Translations under genes and position numbers: made by a program
Shown: positions 11,501 to 19,265 of the stretch, one piece after another
Layout: each line of letters starts with the position of its first letter
How positions within the stretch are numbered: position 1 is the first letter of the stretch
The notes under the pieces: generated by a model
What the model was told of the DNA's origin: nothing
The model's input: only the letters and a program-made list of their open reading frames with translations
The model's database searches: none
Assembly (NCBI GenBank): GCA_016712535.1
Contig: JADJQW010000002.1
Location: 2,334,714-2,398,713 of the forward strand
DNA: 64,000 nucleotides
Direction of reading: 5' to 3'
Source of the DNA: Flavobacteriales bacterium
GTDB lineage: Bacteria; Bacteroidota; Bacteroidia; Flavobacteriales_F; PHOS-HE28

Positions 11501-12895
11501 CGTAAGGATGGGGATGTACACGATGAGGATGATGATCTCCCCGAACGAAGCACTGCTCCGGATGCGGCTGGCACTGTTGAACACCTCGCGGTCCATTTCC
11601 TCGCGACTGAGGATCCGCCCTTTGAAGCGCGAATGCAGGTGATGCAAGGTGGCTTCCACGATGATCACCGCGCCGTCCACGATCAAGCCGAAGTCGATGG
11701 CACCGAGCGACATCAAATTGCCGCTCACGCCGAACGCGTTCATGAGGATGATCGCGAAGAGCATGCACAGCGGGATCACGCTGGCCACGATGAGGCCCGC
11801 GCGCCAGTTGCCCAGGAAGAGCACCAGCACGAAGATCACGATCAAGGCCCCCTCGATCAAGTTGGTCTTCACCGTATCGATCGCCCGTTTCACCAGTGAA
11901 CTGCGCACGAGGTACGGTTCGATCACAACACCTTCGGGCAATGCCTTCTGCACGGTAGGGATGCGCGCTTCGATGGCTTCCACCACGGCGGCGCTGTTTC
12001 CTCCTTTGAGCATCATCACCGTGCCGCCCACTACTTCGCCTTCGCCATTGCGCGTCATGGCACCGTAGCGTGGTGCGCTGCCGAAGCCTACGGTGGCCAC
12101 ATCGCCGATGAGCAGTGGCACCCCGTTCTCCGGGGTCTTCACCACCACCTTGCGGATATCGTCCAGCGAGGTGAGCAGCCCTGCACCACGGATGGAGTAG
12201 GCATTGGGCCGCTTGTCGATGTAAGCGCCACCGGTGTTCTCGTTGTTGTTCTCCAAGGCCGTGAACACATCAGCGATGGTGACATCCATGCTTTGCAAGC
12301 GCTTGGGATCCACAGCCACCTCGTACTGTTTCACCTCGCCACCGAAACTGTTCACCTCGGCCACGCCCGGTGTGCCGATCAACTGCCGCGATACGATCCA
12401 GTCCTGGATCTCGCGCAGCTCGGAGGCGGTGAATGTCTTGGTGGTGCTGTCATCAGCGTGCAGCACGTACTGGTAGATCTCCCCCAGCCCTGTGCTCACC
12501 GGTGCGAGCACAGGTTCGCCCACCCCGGGCGGTATCAGCTTGGCCGCATCGCCGAGGCGCTGGTCCACGAGCGTTCGCGCGAAGTAGGTGTCCACGTCCT
12601 CATCGAACACGATGGTGACGATGCTGAGGCCGAAGCGGCTGATGGAGCGGATCTCCACCAGATCGGGCAAACTGGCCATGGCGCGCTCGATGGGCGAGGT
12701 AACGAACTGCTCCACCTCCTGCGCGGCCAGCGTAGGGGTGGTGGTGATCACCTGCACCTGGTTGTTGGTGATGTCGGGCACGGCATCGATGGGTAGCTGC
12801 GTGAGCGAATACGCGCCGTAGAGCACCAGCACGAGCGTGAAGAGCCCGATGATGGCCTTGTTGTGGATGGAGAACTTGATGACCTTGTCGATCAT
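8573..12895 (-). CDS. CusA/CzcA heavy-metal RND pump fused to a TolC-like outer-membrane factor
   Basis: A 1440-residue fusion protein. Residues 1 to about 1030 are a heavy-metal RND proton antiporter: the N-terminal helix region (IDKVIKFSIHNK), the TM4 motif DGAVIIVEA typical of CzcA/CusA, large periplasmic loops and a C-terminal helix bundle ending near LPVLYLLFMS. After a charged linker comes a second signal-peptide-like helix (LIVASLLLLFAGG) and then a TolC/CusC-like domain of about 390 residues rich in long helices (DTVIARALRTHPSM). The start at 12895 (MIDKV) is preferred over the ATG 17 codons upstream because RND pumps begin with this short cytoplasmic segment. Together with the adaptor it forms a complete tripartite exporter. 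Such fusions are known in Bacteroidota. Confidence 0.95.
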   Translation of the reverse strand: MIDKVIKFSIHNKAIIGLFTLVLVLYGAYSLTQLPIDAVPDITNNQVQVITTTPTLAAQEVEQFVTSPIERAMASLPDLVEIRSISRFGLSIVTIVFDEDVDTYFARTLVDQRLGDAAKLIPPGVGEPVLAPVSTGLGEIYQYVLHADDSTTKTFTASELREIQDWIVSRQLIGTPGVAEVNSFGGEVKQYEVAVDPKRLQSMDVTIADVFTALENNNENTGGAYIDKRPNAYSIRGAGLLTSLDDIRKVVVKTPENGVPLLIGDVATVGFGSAPRYGAMTRNGEGEVVGGTVMMLKGGNSAAVVEAIEARIPTVQKALPEGVVIEPYLVRSSLVKRAIDTVKTNLIEGALIVIFVLVLFLGNWRAGLIVASVIPLCMLFAIILMNAFGVSGNLMSLGAIDFGLIVDGAVIIVEATLHHLHSRFKGRILSREEMDREVFNSASRIRSSASFGEIIILIVYIPILTLVGIEGKMFRPMAITVSFAILGALLLSLTYVPMMCALFLPRNTQHTRNFSDRMMDRFQKWYDPFIAFALRNRLKTIGVAVALFIGSIFLFSRMGGEFIPTLEEGDFAFHSILPQGSSLSQSIANNAKVERILMKFPEVKEVVGRTGSAEIPTDPMPPEATDLMIILKEKDEWVTAHDRESLQDTMMKALRELPGVFYESTQPIQMRFNELMTGIRQDVAVKIYGENMDTLAAYAERMSAIVAEVQGAGEPQVEKVAGLPQITVTYDRARVAQYGLNIRDLNSTLRTAFAGESTGAIYENERRFDLVVRMAEQQRQSIDDVRELFVALPRGGQIQLQQVANIELINGPAQISRENAKRRIVIGVNVRGRDVQSFVEELDRRIVADVKLPAGYYYTFGGTFENLQAASKRLMVAVPVALLLIFMLLFFTFNSVKRALLIYTAIPMSAIGGVVALLLRDMPFSISAGVGFIALFGVAVLNGIVLIGTFDQLEKEGITDLKERVLKGTRIRLRPVLMTAAVASLGFLPMALSGSSGAEVQRPLATVVIGGLITATALTLLVLPVLYLLFMSAGKKRKDDDGGTAKAPLIVASLLLLFAGGSVTAQNQVPMDTVIARALRTHPSMTAAELGVQEQDALRKTAFNLQPLNAQFMQGQIQGPYRTDINLQATTGFAFPTTIARRSTYLKESLRLAENEKLNTSAYVKESAGGAYLQWAMGLEQVRILQQLDSAYSSMAAFATKRFELGETGRLEKTSAQSRAEHVKVRLRQAQADLQAYQAEVERWTGALNGAAPITGELLNTARTPDPGGGSDPLLLSMEQRTQVAEAEWKLQRSQWAPSLQGGGFYQTFDGKSPFSGYLIGASLPLPGSGQGGRTKAARLRSEIATQELEAARRQRTSERASTQAQLAQLRESLAYYESTGAALAETLRDDAQRAYTAGEADYFQFTQGIEQAFQLNAEHLRVRYELALTVLHLRALNGL

Positions 12896-13000
12896 GGGAA
12901 TGCTTGAGTGAAATGGACGGAACGAGAAGGCGCCGATGACCCGCAAGGCGGTCGGTCATGCACGAATGCACGGCGCAGGAAAGCGCGCTAAGGCGCTAAC

Positions 13001-13399
13001 TCAAGCCTTGGGAGGGTTCCACACGGTACCTGAGTATCCGCGCGGTGGAACATCGATCACATGGGCGCCCACAGCGATAGTAAGCGCGGCCACGCCGATC
13101 TGTAAAGAGCCGTTTACAGGGGAAAGGGCGACTAGCCCACCGCATGCGCAGAACTCGCCATGGCAATCCTCATTGAAAGGATCATGTTCATGGTCGTCGT
13201 GATGCTGCGTAGGACCATGCTCCTCATGGAACAGGTCGTGGAACTCTTCTCCTGTATGCTGCTCCAAAAAATGGGCAACTACACTAGGGACATGAAGCCA
13301 CTCGTGCATCTCAAGCGCACTAAATGCGTAGAGGGCTAGGACGAGACCGAAAGAGGACCGCATGTGGCGCAAAAGTAGAGACTTGAGCGAATGGTTCAT
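13001..13399 (-). CDS. His/Cys-rich small membrane-associated protein
   Basis: A 132-residue protein starting at 13399 (MNHSLKS), the first gene of the metal cluster. One N-terminal hydrophobic helix (residues about 16-30) is followed by a His/Glu/Asp-rich middle (HEEHGPTQHHDDHEHD) and a compact CHGEFCACGG motif, then a hydrophobic stretch and a short tail. The mix of His and Cys ligands suggests a periplasmic metal sensor, buffer or chaperone. A longer start 27 codons upstream is possible but adds a non-conserved-looking extension. It precedes the efflux pump by 105 bp in the same direction. I do not recognise the family. Confidence 0.68.
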   Translation of the reverse strand: MNHSLKSLLLRHMRSSFGLVLALYAFSALEMHEWLHVPSVVAHFLEQHTGEEFHDLFHEEHGPTQHHDDHEHDPFNEDCHGEFCACGGLVALSPVNGSLQIGVAALTIAVGAHVIDVPPRGYSGTVWNPPKA

Positions 13400-13490
13400 G
13401 GGGAAGTTGTTCCCCCCTTGGATGGCTGACACCCTCCATATGGACCGTGGCGAATAGTTAAAGAGGCAGACGATGGCCAAGTGAAAGAAG

Positions 13491-13625
13491 CTACAGTTCA
13501 GATTCCTTTAGGAAGTGCCCCCTTGCGCGGGCTGCCAGTTCACTGGTCGTCCCGCGCTCCTTGAGCGATTCCAGCACCACCTTCGTCTTGAAGGCGGCAC
13601 TGTGCTTGCGGTACGTCCTCTTCAT
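13491..13625 (-). pseudogene. IS3-family transposase OrfA remnant
   Basis: The frame from 13625 encodes 44 residues starting MKRTYRKHSAAFKTKVVLES, the characteristic N-terminus of IS3/IS911-type OrfA helix-turn-helix proteins, through KERGTTSELAARA. The homology then breaks off at about 13,515 and ends in an unrelated tail and stop at 13,491. Full OrfA proteins are about 90-100 residues and are followed by OrfB, neither of which is present. This is a truncated insertion-sequence relic, and its break marks a rearrangement junction between the metal cluster and the rest of the island. Confidence 0.75.
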
Positions 13626-14030
13626 GGTGTCGTGCAGAAATGTACTGACCGCCACCTGTCTTGATCTACCCTTACAATCTCACCCAAGCTTAGTACCTCC
13701 TTCTCGTTCCTCTACCAACACGAAGGGCTGCCTTGTGGGGCAACCCTTCGCGCCGTGGCAAGTACCTATGGAGCATGTAGGTCTTGCCGGACTGGTTGAG
13801 CTTGGCTTTGGTACAGCGAAGTAAGGGACTTTAGGATCAACCGCAACGGGCCACAGTCAGCCATAGGCGTGACGCTCGGTGTTGGTGGTGTACCGGATCG
13901 CGTTGGCTTGCACAGGCTTTAATGGCGAGTGCTCTTTCGAGGGAATCCCCGAGGGCGCGCTAGGCTGTCTTGCCGTGAAAAAGAAAACACCACGGCCACA
14001 TCGCAACCCTATTCGGAAAGGACAAGCCTC
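13626..14030. other. Non-coding gap with hairpin
   Basis: About 400 bases with no convincing gene. A hairpin-forming segment lies at 13,721-13,750: 7-bp outer arms CGAAGGG/CCCTTCG and an inner TGCC/GGCA pair. Short open frames here have no recognisable product. The stretch is the leader of the primase-like gene at 14,031 and is GC-mixed like the island, with no tRNA or attachment-site copy that I could find. Confidence 0.45.
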
Positions 14031-15044
14031 ATGAACATTGAACAAGCCAAGACCATTCCCATCGAGAGCGTACTTCGCGCCATCGGGGCTGGCGAGCCGG
14101 TCAAGACTGCCTGGGACGGAAAGGATGTCTGGTTCCACTCGCCACTTCGGAAGGGCGACAGTGAGGCAAGCCTTGTTGTGCATCTACAGCGCGGCACGTG
14201 GAAAGACTTTGGTACCGGTGCTGGCGGGGATGTGATCGCGCTGGCCCAGGCGCACCTGAACGGCGCGAGCGTATCTGACGCCTTGCGTTGGCTCGAACGT
14301 TTTATCGGAGTAGGTGATGAGATATGCATGGATGAATTGGCGAAGACGACTTCACCTGACATTGAGCCGTTCGTACCAGGGCCAGCGGGTTTTGAACTCT
14401 TGGAGACACGACGGCTGAGCTATCCGCCCATCCTGGCTTATATCAACACACGAGGCATCGCACTTGAAACCGCCCAGCGCTTTTGCTCGGAGGTCTATTA
14501 TCAGCGCAAAGGCGAGCCACGCGAACGGCCTTATTTCGGGATCGGCTTTCCCACCAATGCACCGGACAGTTGGGAGGTGCGCGGGCTCAACGCCGAGTTC
14601 AAGACAGTTATCGGTCAGAAGGAGATCACAACGCTGTACAGTCACGAAGAACAAGAACCCCATACGTTACATGTGTTCGAGGGGTTCTTCGACTTTCTAA
14701 CGTTCGAGGAGACTCATGGGCTTCGGTCGGGTGAAGCCGCGCTTGTTCTCAACAGCGCGTACTTGGATCAGCGCGGCATCGCGCACATCAAGAGCGAAAA
14801 ACGTCTTCAGGGGATTGAGCGTGTGTTGACGTGGTTCGACAGCGATCGCACCGGTCAGGAAGTCACCGCTCGCTTTGCGAGTGCCTTCGGTGATCGGATC
14901 TATGGCGACATGTCCCCGCACTACCTCGATGACCACAAGGATTTGAATGCGGCCTACGTTGCGGCCAAGAGGGACGGACGCCGACCATCCTGGCAAATGC
15001 GTGAGCTGAACGCTCCTCGCGGGGTGACTCACTTGAGACTTTAG
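14031..15044 (+). CDS. CHC2/Toprim primase-like protein
   Basis: A 337-residue protein with the architecture of plasmid and mobile-element primases. The N-terminal domain (residues 5-75) follows the CHC2 fold pattern (WFHSPLRKGD, then GTWKDFGTGAGGDVIALA) but lacks the zinc-binding Cys. The C-terminal Toprim domain has its catalytic motifs: FEGFFDF (Glu) near residue 217 and WFDSDRTG (Asp-x-Asp) near 272. It probably supports primer synthesis or DNA processing after transfer. The start at 14031 is chosen because AAAGGA lies about 10 bp upstream; the longer frame adds an unrelated leader. A second, degenerate relative is encoded at 19,654. Confidence 0.82.
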   Translation: MNIEQAKTIPIESVLRAIGAGEPVKTAWDGKDVWFHSPLRKGDSEASLVVHLQRGTWKDFGTGAGGDVIALAQAHLNGASVSDALRWLERFIGVGDEICMDELAKTTSPDIEPFVPGPAGFELLETRRLSYPPILAYINTRGIALETAQRFCSEVYYQRKGEPRERPYFGIGFPTNAPDSWEVRGLNAEFKTVIGQKEITTLYSHEEQEPHTLHVFEGFFDFLTFEETHGLRSGEAALVLNSAYLDQRGIAHIKSEKRLQGIERVLTWFDSDRTGQEVTARFASAFGDRIYGDMSPHYLDDHKDLNAAYVAAKRDGRRPSWQMRELNAPRGVTHLRL

Positions 15045-15339
15045 AGAACGTCATCGAAGTTTCTTCGGGTGGAGACTAGGTCTTCGACAAGAGCAGATCG
15101 CTTTAGGGTGTTCCCCCTTGCGCGGGCCAAGGCTTCGCGCTGCCGCGCTAACGAGCTGCACGCCGGTATCCCCGACTTTCCTCAGCAAAGCTTCGTGCAA
15201 GCCGGGTGATTCCCCCTCCGGCGGTTTCGGCCTTGTCCCTTGCTCACCCCCCACTCGCCGTGTGGCAAGGGTTCATGAAGCGCCCCATGAAATTCCCTTG
15301 GGGCTTTACAGGCAACCCCTTCTATCAGGAGATCAGACA
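15045..15339. promoter_or_regulatory. Hairpin-rich leader upstream of ardA
   Basis: Non-coding segment of 295 bases. It contains an inverted repeat CCCTTGC (15,237-15,243) with GCAAGGG (15,265-15,271), and GCCCC (15,282-15,286) with GGGGC (15,300-15,304). The latter lies just before the ardA ribosome site. Folded leaders upstream of ardA-type genes in conjugative plasmids can act as promoters in single-stranded DNA just after entry. Whether this one does so is inference. Confidence 0.4.
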
Positions 15340-15846
15340 ATGACCAAACTCTATGCACAACCATACAACATCGATGCAACCGGCTTCTACTTCGATAGCC
15401 TGGAAAGCTACCGGCAGCAGTCCGCAAGCCTGCGGGACTCCTATGGTCAACCCGTGGAGGAGTTCGAGATACAGTTCATCGATGGTGAAGACGCTGACAT
15501 GGAACTGTTCAATGCGCTTGGCATTCACCAGGGCGACATCGGGGCGTTCTTTGAGGCGATCGAGGGCTGGGACGACGATGAGAAGACCCGCGTCGCCATC
15601 GCCGTCGGTGAATGCGGCTATGACTTCGATCTCGACAAGGATCGGCCGGAGGACATCGACATGGACATCTATGAGCTGGACTCGCTCACAGAGTTGGCGG
15701 AGGAGTTCGTCGAGAACGGACTGTTCGGAACCATCCCTGACAACATCCGCAACTACCTCGATATGGAGGCCATTGCGTGTGATCTCGGCGTGGACTACCA
15801 CGAGACGGTCATCGCTGGTCGGCGCCTTGTCTATCGTTGCGCGTAG
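15340..15846 (+). CDS. ardA: Antirestriction protein ArdA
   Basis: A 168-residue acidic DNA mimic that blocks type I restriction-modification enzymes, protecting incoming mobile DNA. The sequence is typical of the ArdA family: an N-terminal segment with FYFDSLESY, a highly acidic middle (EFEIQFIDGEDADMELFNA, and IEGWDDDEKTRVAIA) and the C-terminal ELAEEFVENGLFG with NYLDMEAIACDLGVDY. Net charge is strongly negative, as expected for DNA mimicry. The start at 15340 has a clear AGGAG 8 bp upstream. It stands alone after a hairpin-rich leader and is followed by a strong terminator at 15,870. ArdA is common cargo of conjugative and mobilisable elements. Confidence 0.93.
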   Translation: MTKLYAQPYNIDATGFYFDSLESYRQQSASLRDSYGQPVEEFEIQFIDGEDADMELFNALGIHQGDIGAFFEAIEGWDDDEKTRVAIAVGECGYDFDLDKDRPEDIDMDIYELDSLTELAEEFVENGLFGTIPDNIRNYLDMEAIACDLGVDYHETVIAGRRLVYRCA

Positions 15847-15869
15847 TGTGGAGACGCCTATCATGCAGG

Positions 15870-15894
15870 AAGGGCATCCGTTTGGGATGCCCTT
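15870..15894. terminator. Bidirectional hairpin terminator
   Basis: Inverted repeat AAGGGCATCC / GGATGCCCTT with a 5-base loop, followed by a TCTCTCTT run on the plus strand. It separates ardA (plus) from the convergent secreted-protein gene (minus). Confidence 0.8.
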
Positions 15895-15917
15895 CTCTCT
15901 TGAAGTGTATGTGAGGC

Positions 15918-16898
15918 TTACTCCTTCACCACGCGCTCCAGTGCTTTCGTGCCATCGGCGAAGTCCAACTGCAGCAAGTAGAGACCATTCTCGTAGCTGC
16001 TCAGATCAATAGTCATGCGGTTGGTGACAGCAATGTTCTGCACCCACAGCGTTCGACCGGTAGCATCCATTAGAGTTACGGTCTGGGGCAACGTGTTGGC
16101 CGCATGGTCAATCACGATTGTTCCTCGCGTCGGGTTGGGCGCGATGGTGAAGCGCACAGGCTGCGCCTCGATCACGCCCACATTCCCATCACGCAGACAA
16201 CGGACACAAGCCCCAACAAGCCGGTTCTGGTAGTCTCGTCCAACGCCAGGACTGGTGTTACCCAAGCTGCGACTCCACGGATAGCCGTTGTCGTTCAATG
16301 ATGCGGTCCACAGGTAACTGTAAGTGTCCAGAAGGAGATAGGTTCCCATGAAGTAGTCGCGGTAGCCGGTAGGGAGGGCCGTGAAGCCACTCGTATTCGT
16401 TGCGCCCGTATTGGGACTTTCCCACAAGGTGATGGCCTTCAGCTTGCCGCCGACGTTCTGAGCGACGCCCCGGTTGGGGTCAAAGACCTCCAGCTCATTC
16501 GCGGGCATGCCTAAAGACGACTCCAACGTCATCCATTCCTCATCTGTGGGCACGTGCCATCCCAACGGACAGAGGTTGTCGTTACCGGCAGCCAACCAAT
16601 TGTACAGCTTGCCGTACACGGCATCGTTGTTCGGGTCGTTATCGTAGTTACACCATGCTCCTACGCCAAACATCCCATCCGTCCATCCCATATTGCTGGT
16701 GACGTTGGGTATGTTGCTGCCATCTCGATACCGGCTGGTGCGAAGGTTCTCGGCCATCCAGCACTGAGTGCCAATGGTGACCACAGGATAGACATTGCCG
16801 TCGATGTCGGTGACGGTGTTGCCGGAGCAGTCTTGTCCTCGAACGCTGAAGGCGATGAGTAGTGCCGCTAGTGCAGTAGTGAGGTTACGTGTGTTCAT
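15918..16898 (-). CDS. Secreted FISUMP-domain protein with T9SS sorting tail
   Basis: A 326-residue secreted protein of the Fibrobacter-succinogenes-major-paralogous-domain type common in Bacteroidota. A signal peptide (residues 1-22, ending VRGQ) is followed by the FISUMP core with its hallmarks: VVTIGTQCWMAENLRTSRY, YGKLYNW, CPLGWHVPTDEEW, GGKLK, and SYLWTASLND with the C-terminal VRCLRD. Residues about 250-326 form a type A T9SS sorting domain (APNPTRGTIVID ... GLYLLQL). The function is unknown; such proteins are surface-exposed. The start at 16898 is set by the signal peptide; no Shine-Dalgarno site is present, unlike neighbouring island genes. It is host-type cargo inside a mobile region. 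Confidence 0.88.
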   Translation of the reverse strand: MNTRNLTTALAALLIAFSVRGQDCSGNTVTDIDGNVYPVVTIGTQCWMAENLRTSRYRDGSNIPNVTSNMGWTDGMFGVGAWCNYDNDPNNDAVYGKLYNWLAAGNDNLCPLGWHVPTDEEWMTLESSLGMPANELEVFDPNRGVAQNVGGKLKAITLWESPNTGATNTSGFTALPTGYRDYFMGTYLLLDTYSYLWTASLNDNGYPWSRSLGNTSPGVGRDYQNRLVGACVRCLRDGNVGVIEAQPVRFTIAPNPTRGTIVIDHAANTLPQTVTLMDATGRTLWVQNIAVTNRMTIDLSSYENGLYLLQLDFADGTKALERVVKE

Positions 16899-17319
16899 CT
16901 TCTGATGGGGTTTGGTTGTGTAGTGGTCATCAGACCTTGGTTTCAGGGAAGCGGTGGAACGAGCGCTCGACACCAGAACAGCATGGGACAAGGACAATGG
17001 AAGCCCACTGCCCATACCGGGAAGCCGGAGGCAATACGGATGAGCAGCGATGCTCCTGGAGACGAAGTGTGGGGCGGCTTTCAAATGGTGAGCGCGGAAC
17101 CACCACCGAGCCGCTCACCGGAGGCTTACGACGGCCTGAGAGCGCGGACTACGACAGCAGCCCGCGCCCATGTAGGCACACGCTGTGCAGTAGTCCCTCA
17201 ACTCTCCTTCAGGGTGTCGTAATTCCCGGTGAGAAGGACCGGCGGCATTGCCGCCTGTATGTGGACACGAATATACGGCGCCCTATTCGTTCTCCAATGA
17301 GTCGGAGGGAATCACATGC
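16899..17319. other. Non-coding gap between cargo gene and integrase
   Basis: About 420 bases with no supported gene. It contains an inverted repeat GGTGAGCG (17,087-17,094) / CGCTCACC (17,112-17,119) and a short GGCGGC-ATT-GCCGCC hairpin near 17,231-17,246 downstream of the integrase, which could end that transcript. Nothing else is recognisable. Confidence 0.4.
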
Positions 17320-18618
17320 TTAGCTGACCTGGTTCGGTTGCATCAAGCAAACCCTGTCCATCCATTCCTTCTTCTGCTCCAAGCTGGGGCCGTTGCCGTA
17401 TTTGGGTCGGTTGAACCTGTGACCCATCAGTTCCGCTTGCACACGGTCGGGCGCGTTGATTCCAAGTATCCTGTCCTGGAAGCTATGACGGAACGAGTAC
17501 ACCGAGTGCTGCGCGGAAGGAAGCAGCCCGTTCTGCCGCAGGAACTTGTTTGCGGCGTTGCTCAGATTGTCCGTCTTGTCGCGATAGCGCGGGAAACCTT
17601 GCGGACAAGCCCTGAACGCCGCAAGTGCGTACCCGACCAATGGGATCACGCGCTCGCTATGCGCGTTCTTCAGCGTACGCTCCTTACGGTCAGTGATGGT
17701 GATATGCGGCACCGGCGCGTTGAGCCGTATGTCTTCCGGCATCAGTCCGGTAAGCTCGGATGGTCGCGCGCCGGTCTCCGCTGCAGAAAGCAAGAACCAG
17801 CGTAGCTCCTTGTTCATGTCATAGAGCTTGTCGCTGTGCAGCATGGTTATGATCTGCTCCGTAGTGAACGGCAATCTCTGTTTCTTGAAGCGTGTGGCGA
17901 GCTTGACCTTCTTGAAGAGGTGCGGGACGTCCAACCCAACCTTGTAGTGTTCCGACACCAGTTCTAGGATGCCCTTCAGATGAATGAACTCCTTGTTCGC
18001 GCTCAGCGCGTTCTGATCTTCGGTGCGAATGCGCTCCAGCCACCAATCTCGGAAGGAAAGCACGTCATCTCGGGTGACATCCTTCAGCTCCTTGTCGCCC
18101 GTTAGCCGGATGAAACGATCAATGACGCGGGCACGTGGTCGACGCCACTTGCGCACCTGGTCGAGAGACTTGCCAGCGATCTTGTCCTTGGCCAACTCCC
18201 AATACTTGTCCAGCACTTTGCTAAGGGGTAGGAGTGGAGCTTCTTTGCCACCCAACAAAGCCTCAACTTGCTTGGGTGATGCGTCCCTCGTCGCCAGTAC
18301 GCGCTCAACAAGCTGTTGCAGAGGCAGAGTGGCAACTGCCGACATAGGCTGGTAACTGAAACCAAGCTGATGCGCGACAAGCACGATCTTGCCGAAGCGG
18401 CTGGCGTCGTGCAACAGAGTTTCGTTGATGAGGCTCTGCCAATAGGCTTCCACCTCATCGTTGAGCGCGACCGCCTTGCGCCACGCGTGTGCGCGGCTGT
18501 CGGTACGGAGCGAGACGCGCACCGTGTCGCGTCGGTCGAGATGGCGGAAGATGTCGGGAACCCGACGGTTGTAGTAGTAGCGTGTGCCGCGCTTGAGAAG
18601 AAAGGTCATGGATGTCAC
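17320..18618 (-). CDS. Tyrosine recombinase / integrase (DUF6538-type N-terminus)
   Basis: A 432-residue site-specific recombinase. The N-terminus (FLLKRGTRYYYNRRVPDIFR) matches the DUF6538 arm-binding type, followed by a SAM-like core-binding domain (about 130-240) and the catalytic domain. Catalytic residues visible: Arg in ETGARPSEL, Lys in DRKERTLKN, box II Arg-His in YSFRHSFQD (the usual His of HxxR is replaced by Tyr), His in LMGH and the nucleophile Tyr in PKYGNGPS. This set is compatible with an active enzyme. Met 4 is an alternative start. It sits in the middle of the island, so it may belong to an older nested element. The DUF6538 type is most common in Proteobacteria. Confidence 0.9.
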   Translation of the reverse strand: MTSMTFLLKRGTRYYYNRRVPDIFRHLDRRDTVRVSLRTDSRAHAWRKAVALNDEVEAYWQSLINETLLHDASRFGKIVLVAHQLGFSYQPMSAVATLPLQQLVERVLATRDASPKQVEALLGGKEAPLLPLSKVLDKYWELAKDKIAGKSLDQVRKWRRPRARVIDRFIRLTGDKELKDVTRDDVLSFRDWWLERIRTEDQNALSANKEFIHLKGILELVSEHYKVGLDVPHLFKKVKLATRFKKQRLPFTTEQIITMLHSDKLYDMNKELRWFLLSAAETGARPSELTGLMPEDIRLNAPVPHITITDRKERTLKNAHSERVIPLVGYALAAFRACPQGFPRYRDKTDNLSNAANKFLRQNGLLPSAQHSVYSFRHSFQDRILGINAPDRVQAELMGHRFNRPKYGNGPSLEQKKEWMDRVCLMQPNQVS

Positions 18619-18732
18619 CCTGTGTTACAGTTTGCGTGACACTCTTCTATACTCGCCGTAATCGAGGTGTTGCCGAAATCGAAAAACACGTTCCCTTTAA
18701 AGGTGATAAATGCCTTTAAAAGCCCGAAAGGC

Positions 18733-18743
18733 TGGCGGAGAGG
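18733..18743 (-). other. tRNA 3'-end-like 11-mer, possible attachment relic
   Basis: On the minus strand the sequence CCTCTCCGCCA is identical to the last 11 bases of the tRNA-Ser remnant at 34,990-35,000. It lies 115 bp upstream of the internal integrase gene. No T-loop or acceptor 5' strand is present, so it is not a tRNA. It may be a worn attachment core or chance. Confidence 0.2.
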
Positions 18744-18841
18744 AAGTGGTCACACAAAAACATCCGCACCGCTCGTTCTTCAGGTTTATCAAGCACTTGC
18801 GCTGGGCTGTACCAAAGAGTGTGTGACAGGCTGAAGTGCGA

Positions 18842-19033
18842 TCACGGTATCATATCAGCGGCCACGTGTAAAGCAACTTTCTTCAGGTCATTGGTTGCTT
18901 TTCGCATCTCCTTCTCCTCGTGCAGTCTCTTGAAAATCGGCAGGTACTTGTCACCGCCGTCGCGGATGATGCGTGCCATGACCGCATAGGCGTCGTCGAG
19001 CATCGTATCGGTCACGGTTGCTTGTTTGTCCAT
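18842..19033 (-). CDS. Small hypothetical protein
   Basis: A 63-residue charged, mostly helical protein (MDKQATVTDTMLDDAYAVM..., ending AADMIP). It has no membrane segment or recognisable domain. The start at 19033 is chosen over an ATG 6 codons upstream because AAAGGAG lies about 8 bp before it, a strong ribosome site. It is divergent from the HTH gene at 19,266 and lies upstream of the integrase on the same strand. It could be a small regulatory or accessory factor of the island; no function can be assigned. Confidence 0.6.
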   Translation of the reverse strand: MDKQATVTDTMLDDAYAVMARIIRDGGDKYLPIFKRLHEEKEMRKATNDLKKVALHVAADMIP

Positions 19034-19265
19034 GGGTGAACTCCTTTCCAAGAGGTCAGCCTAGCAGGATCAGCCCGACCATCAAGAACAGTCCGCATCC
19101 GTTAACACGCGATAAGGGTGACGGTACAAGCGCACTTCCACACATGCGTATGCGCTCGCTTTAAGGCGCTTTAACTGAGGGTGAATTCAGCGACACTCTC
19201 TTGCGCGTTCGATATACAGGGCTCCGCGCCGAAAGGCATGTTCACCGCCAGCAAAGGAGTTCCCC

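Noticed and set aside
9542..11899. Long plus-strand open frame (785 codons) antisense to the fused RND pump
   Set aside because: It is rich in His, Gln and Arg with no coherent domain, and is explained by GC-rich codon use of the pump gene on the other strand.
13561..13824. Small plus-strand frame at 13,561
   Set aside because: It is antisense to the IS3 OrfA remnant and has no recognisable product or ribosome site.
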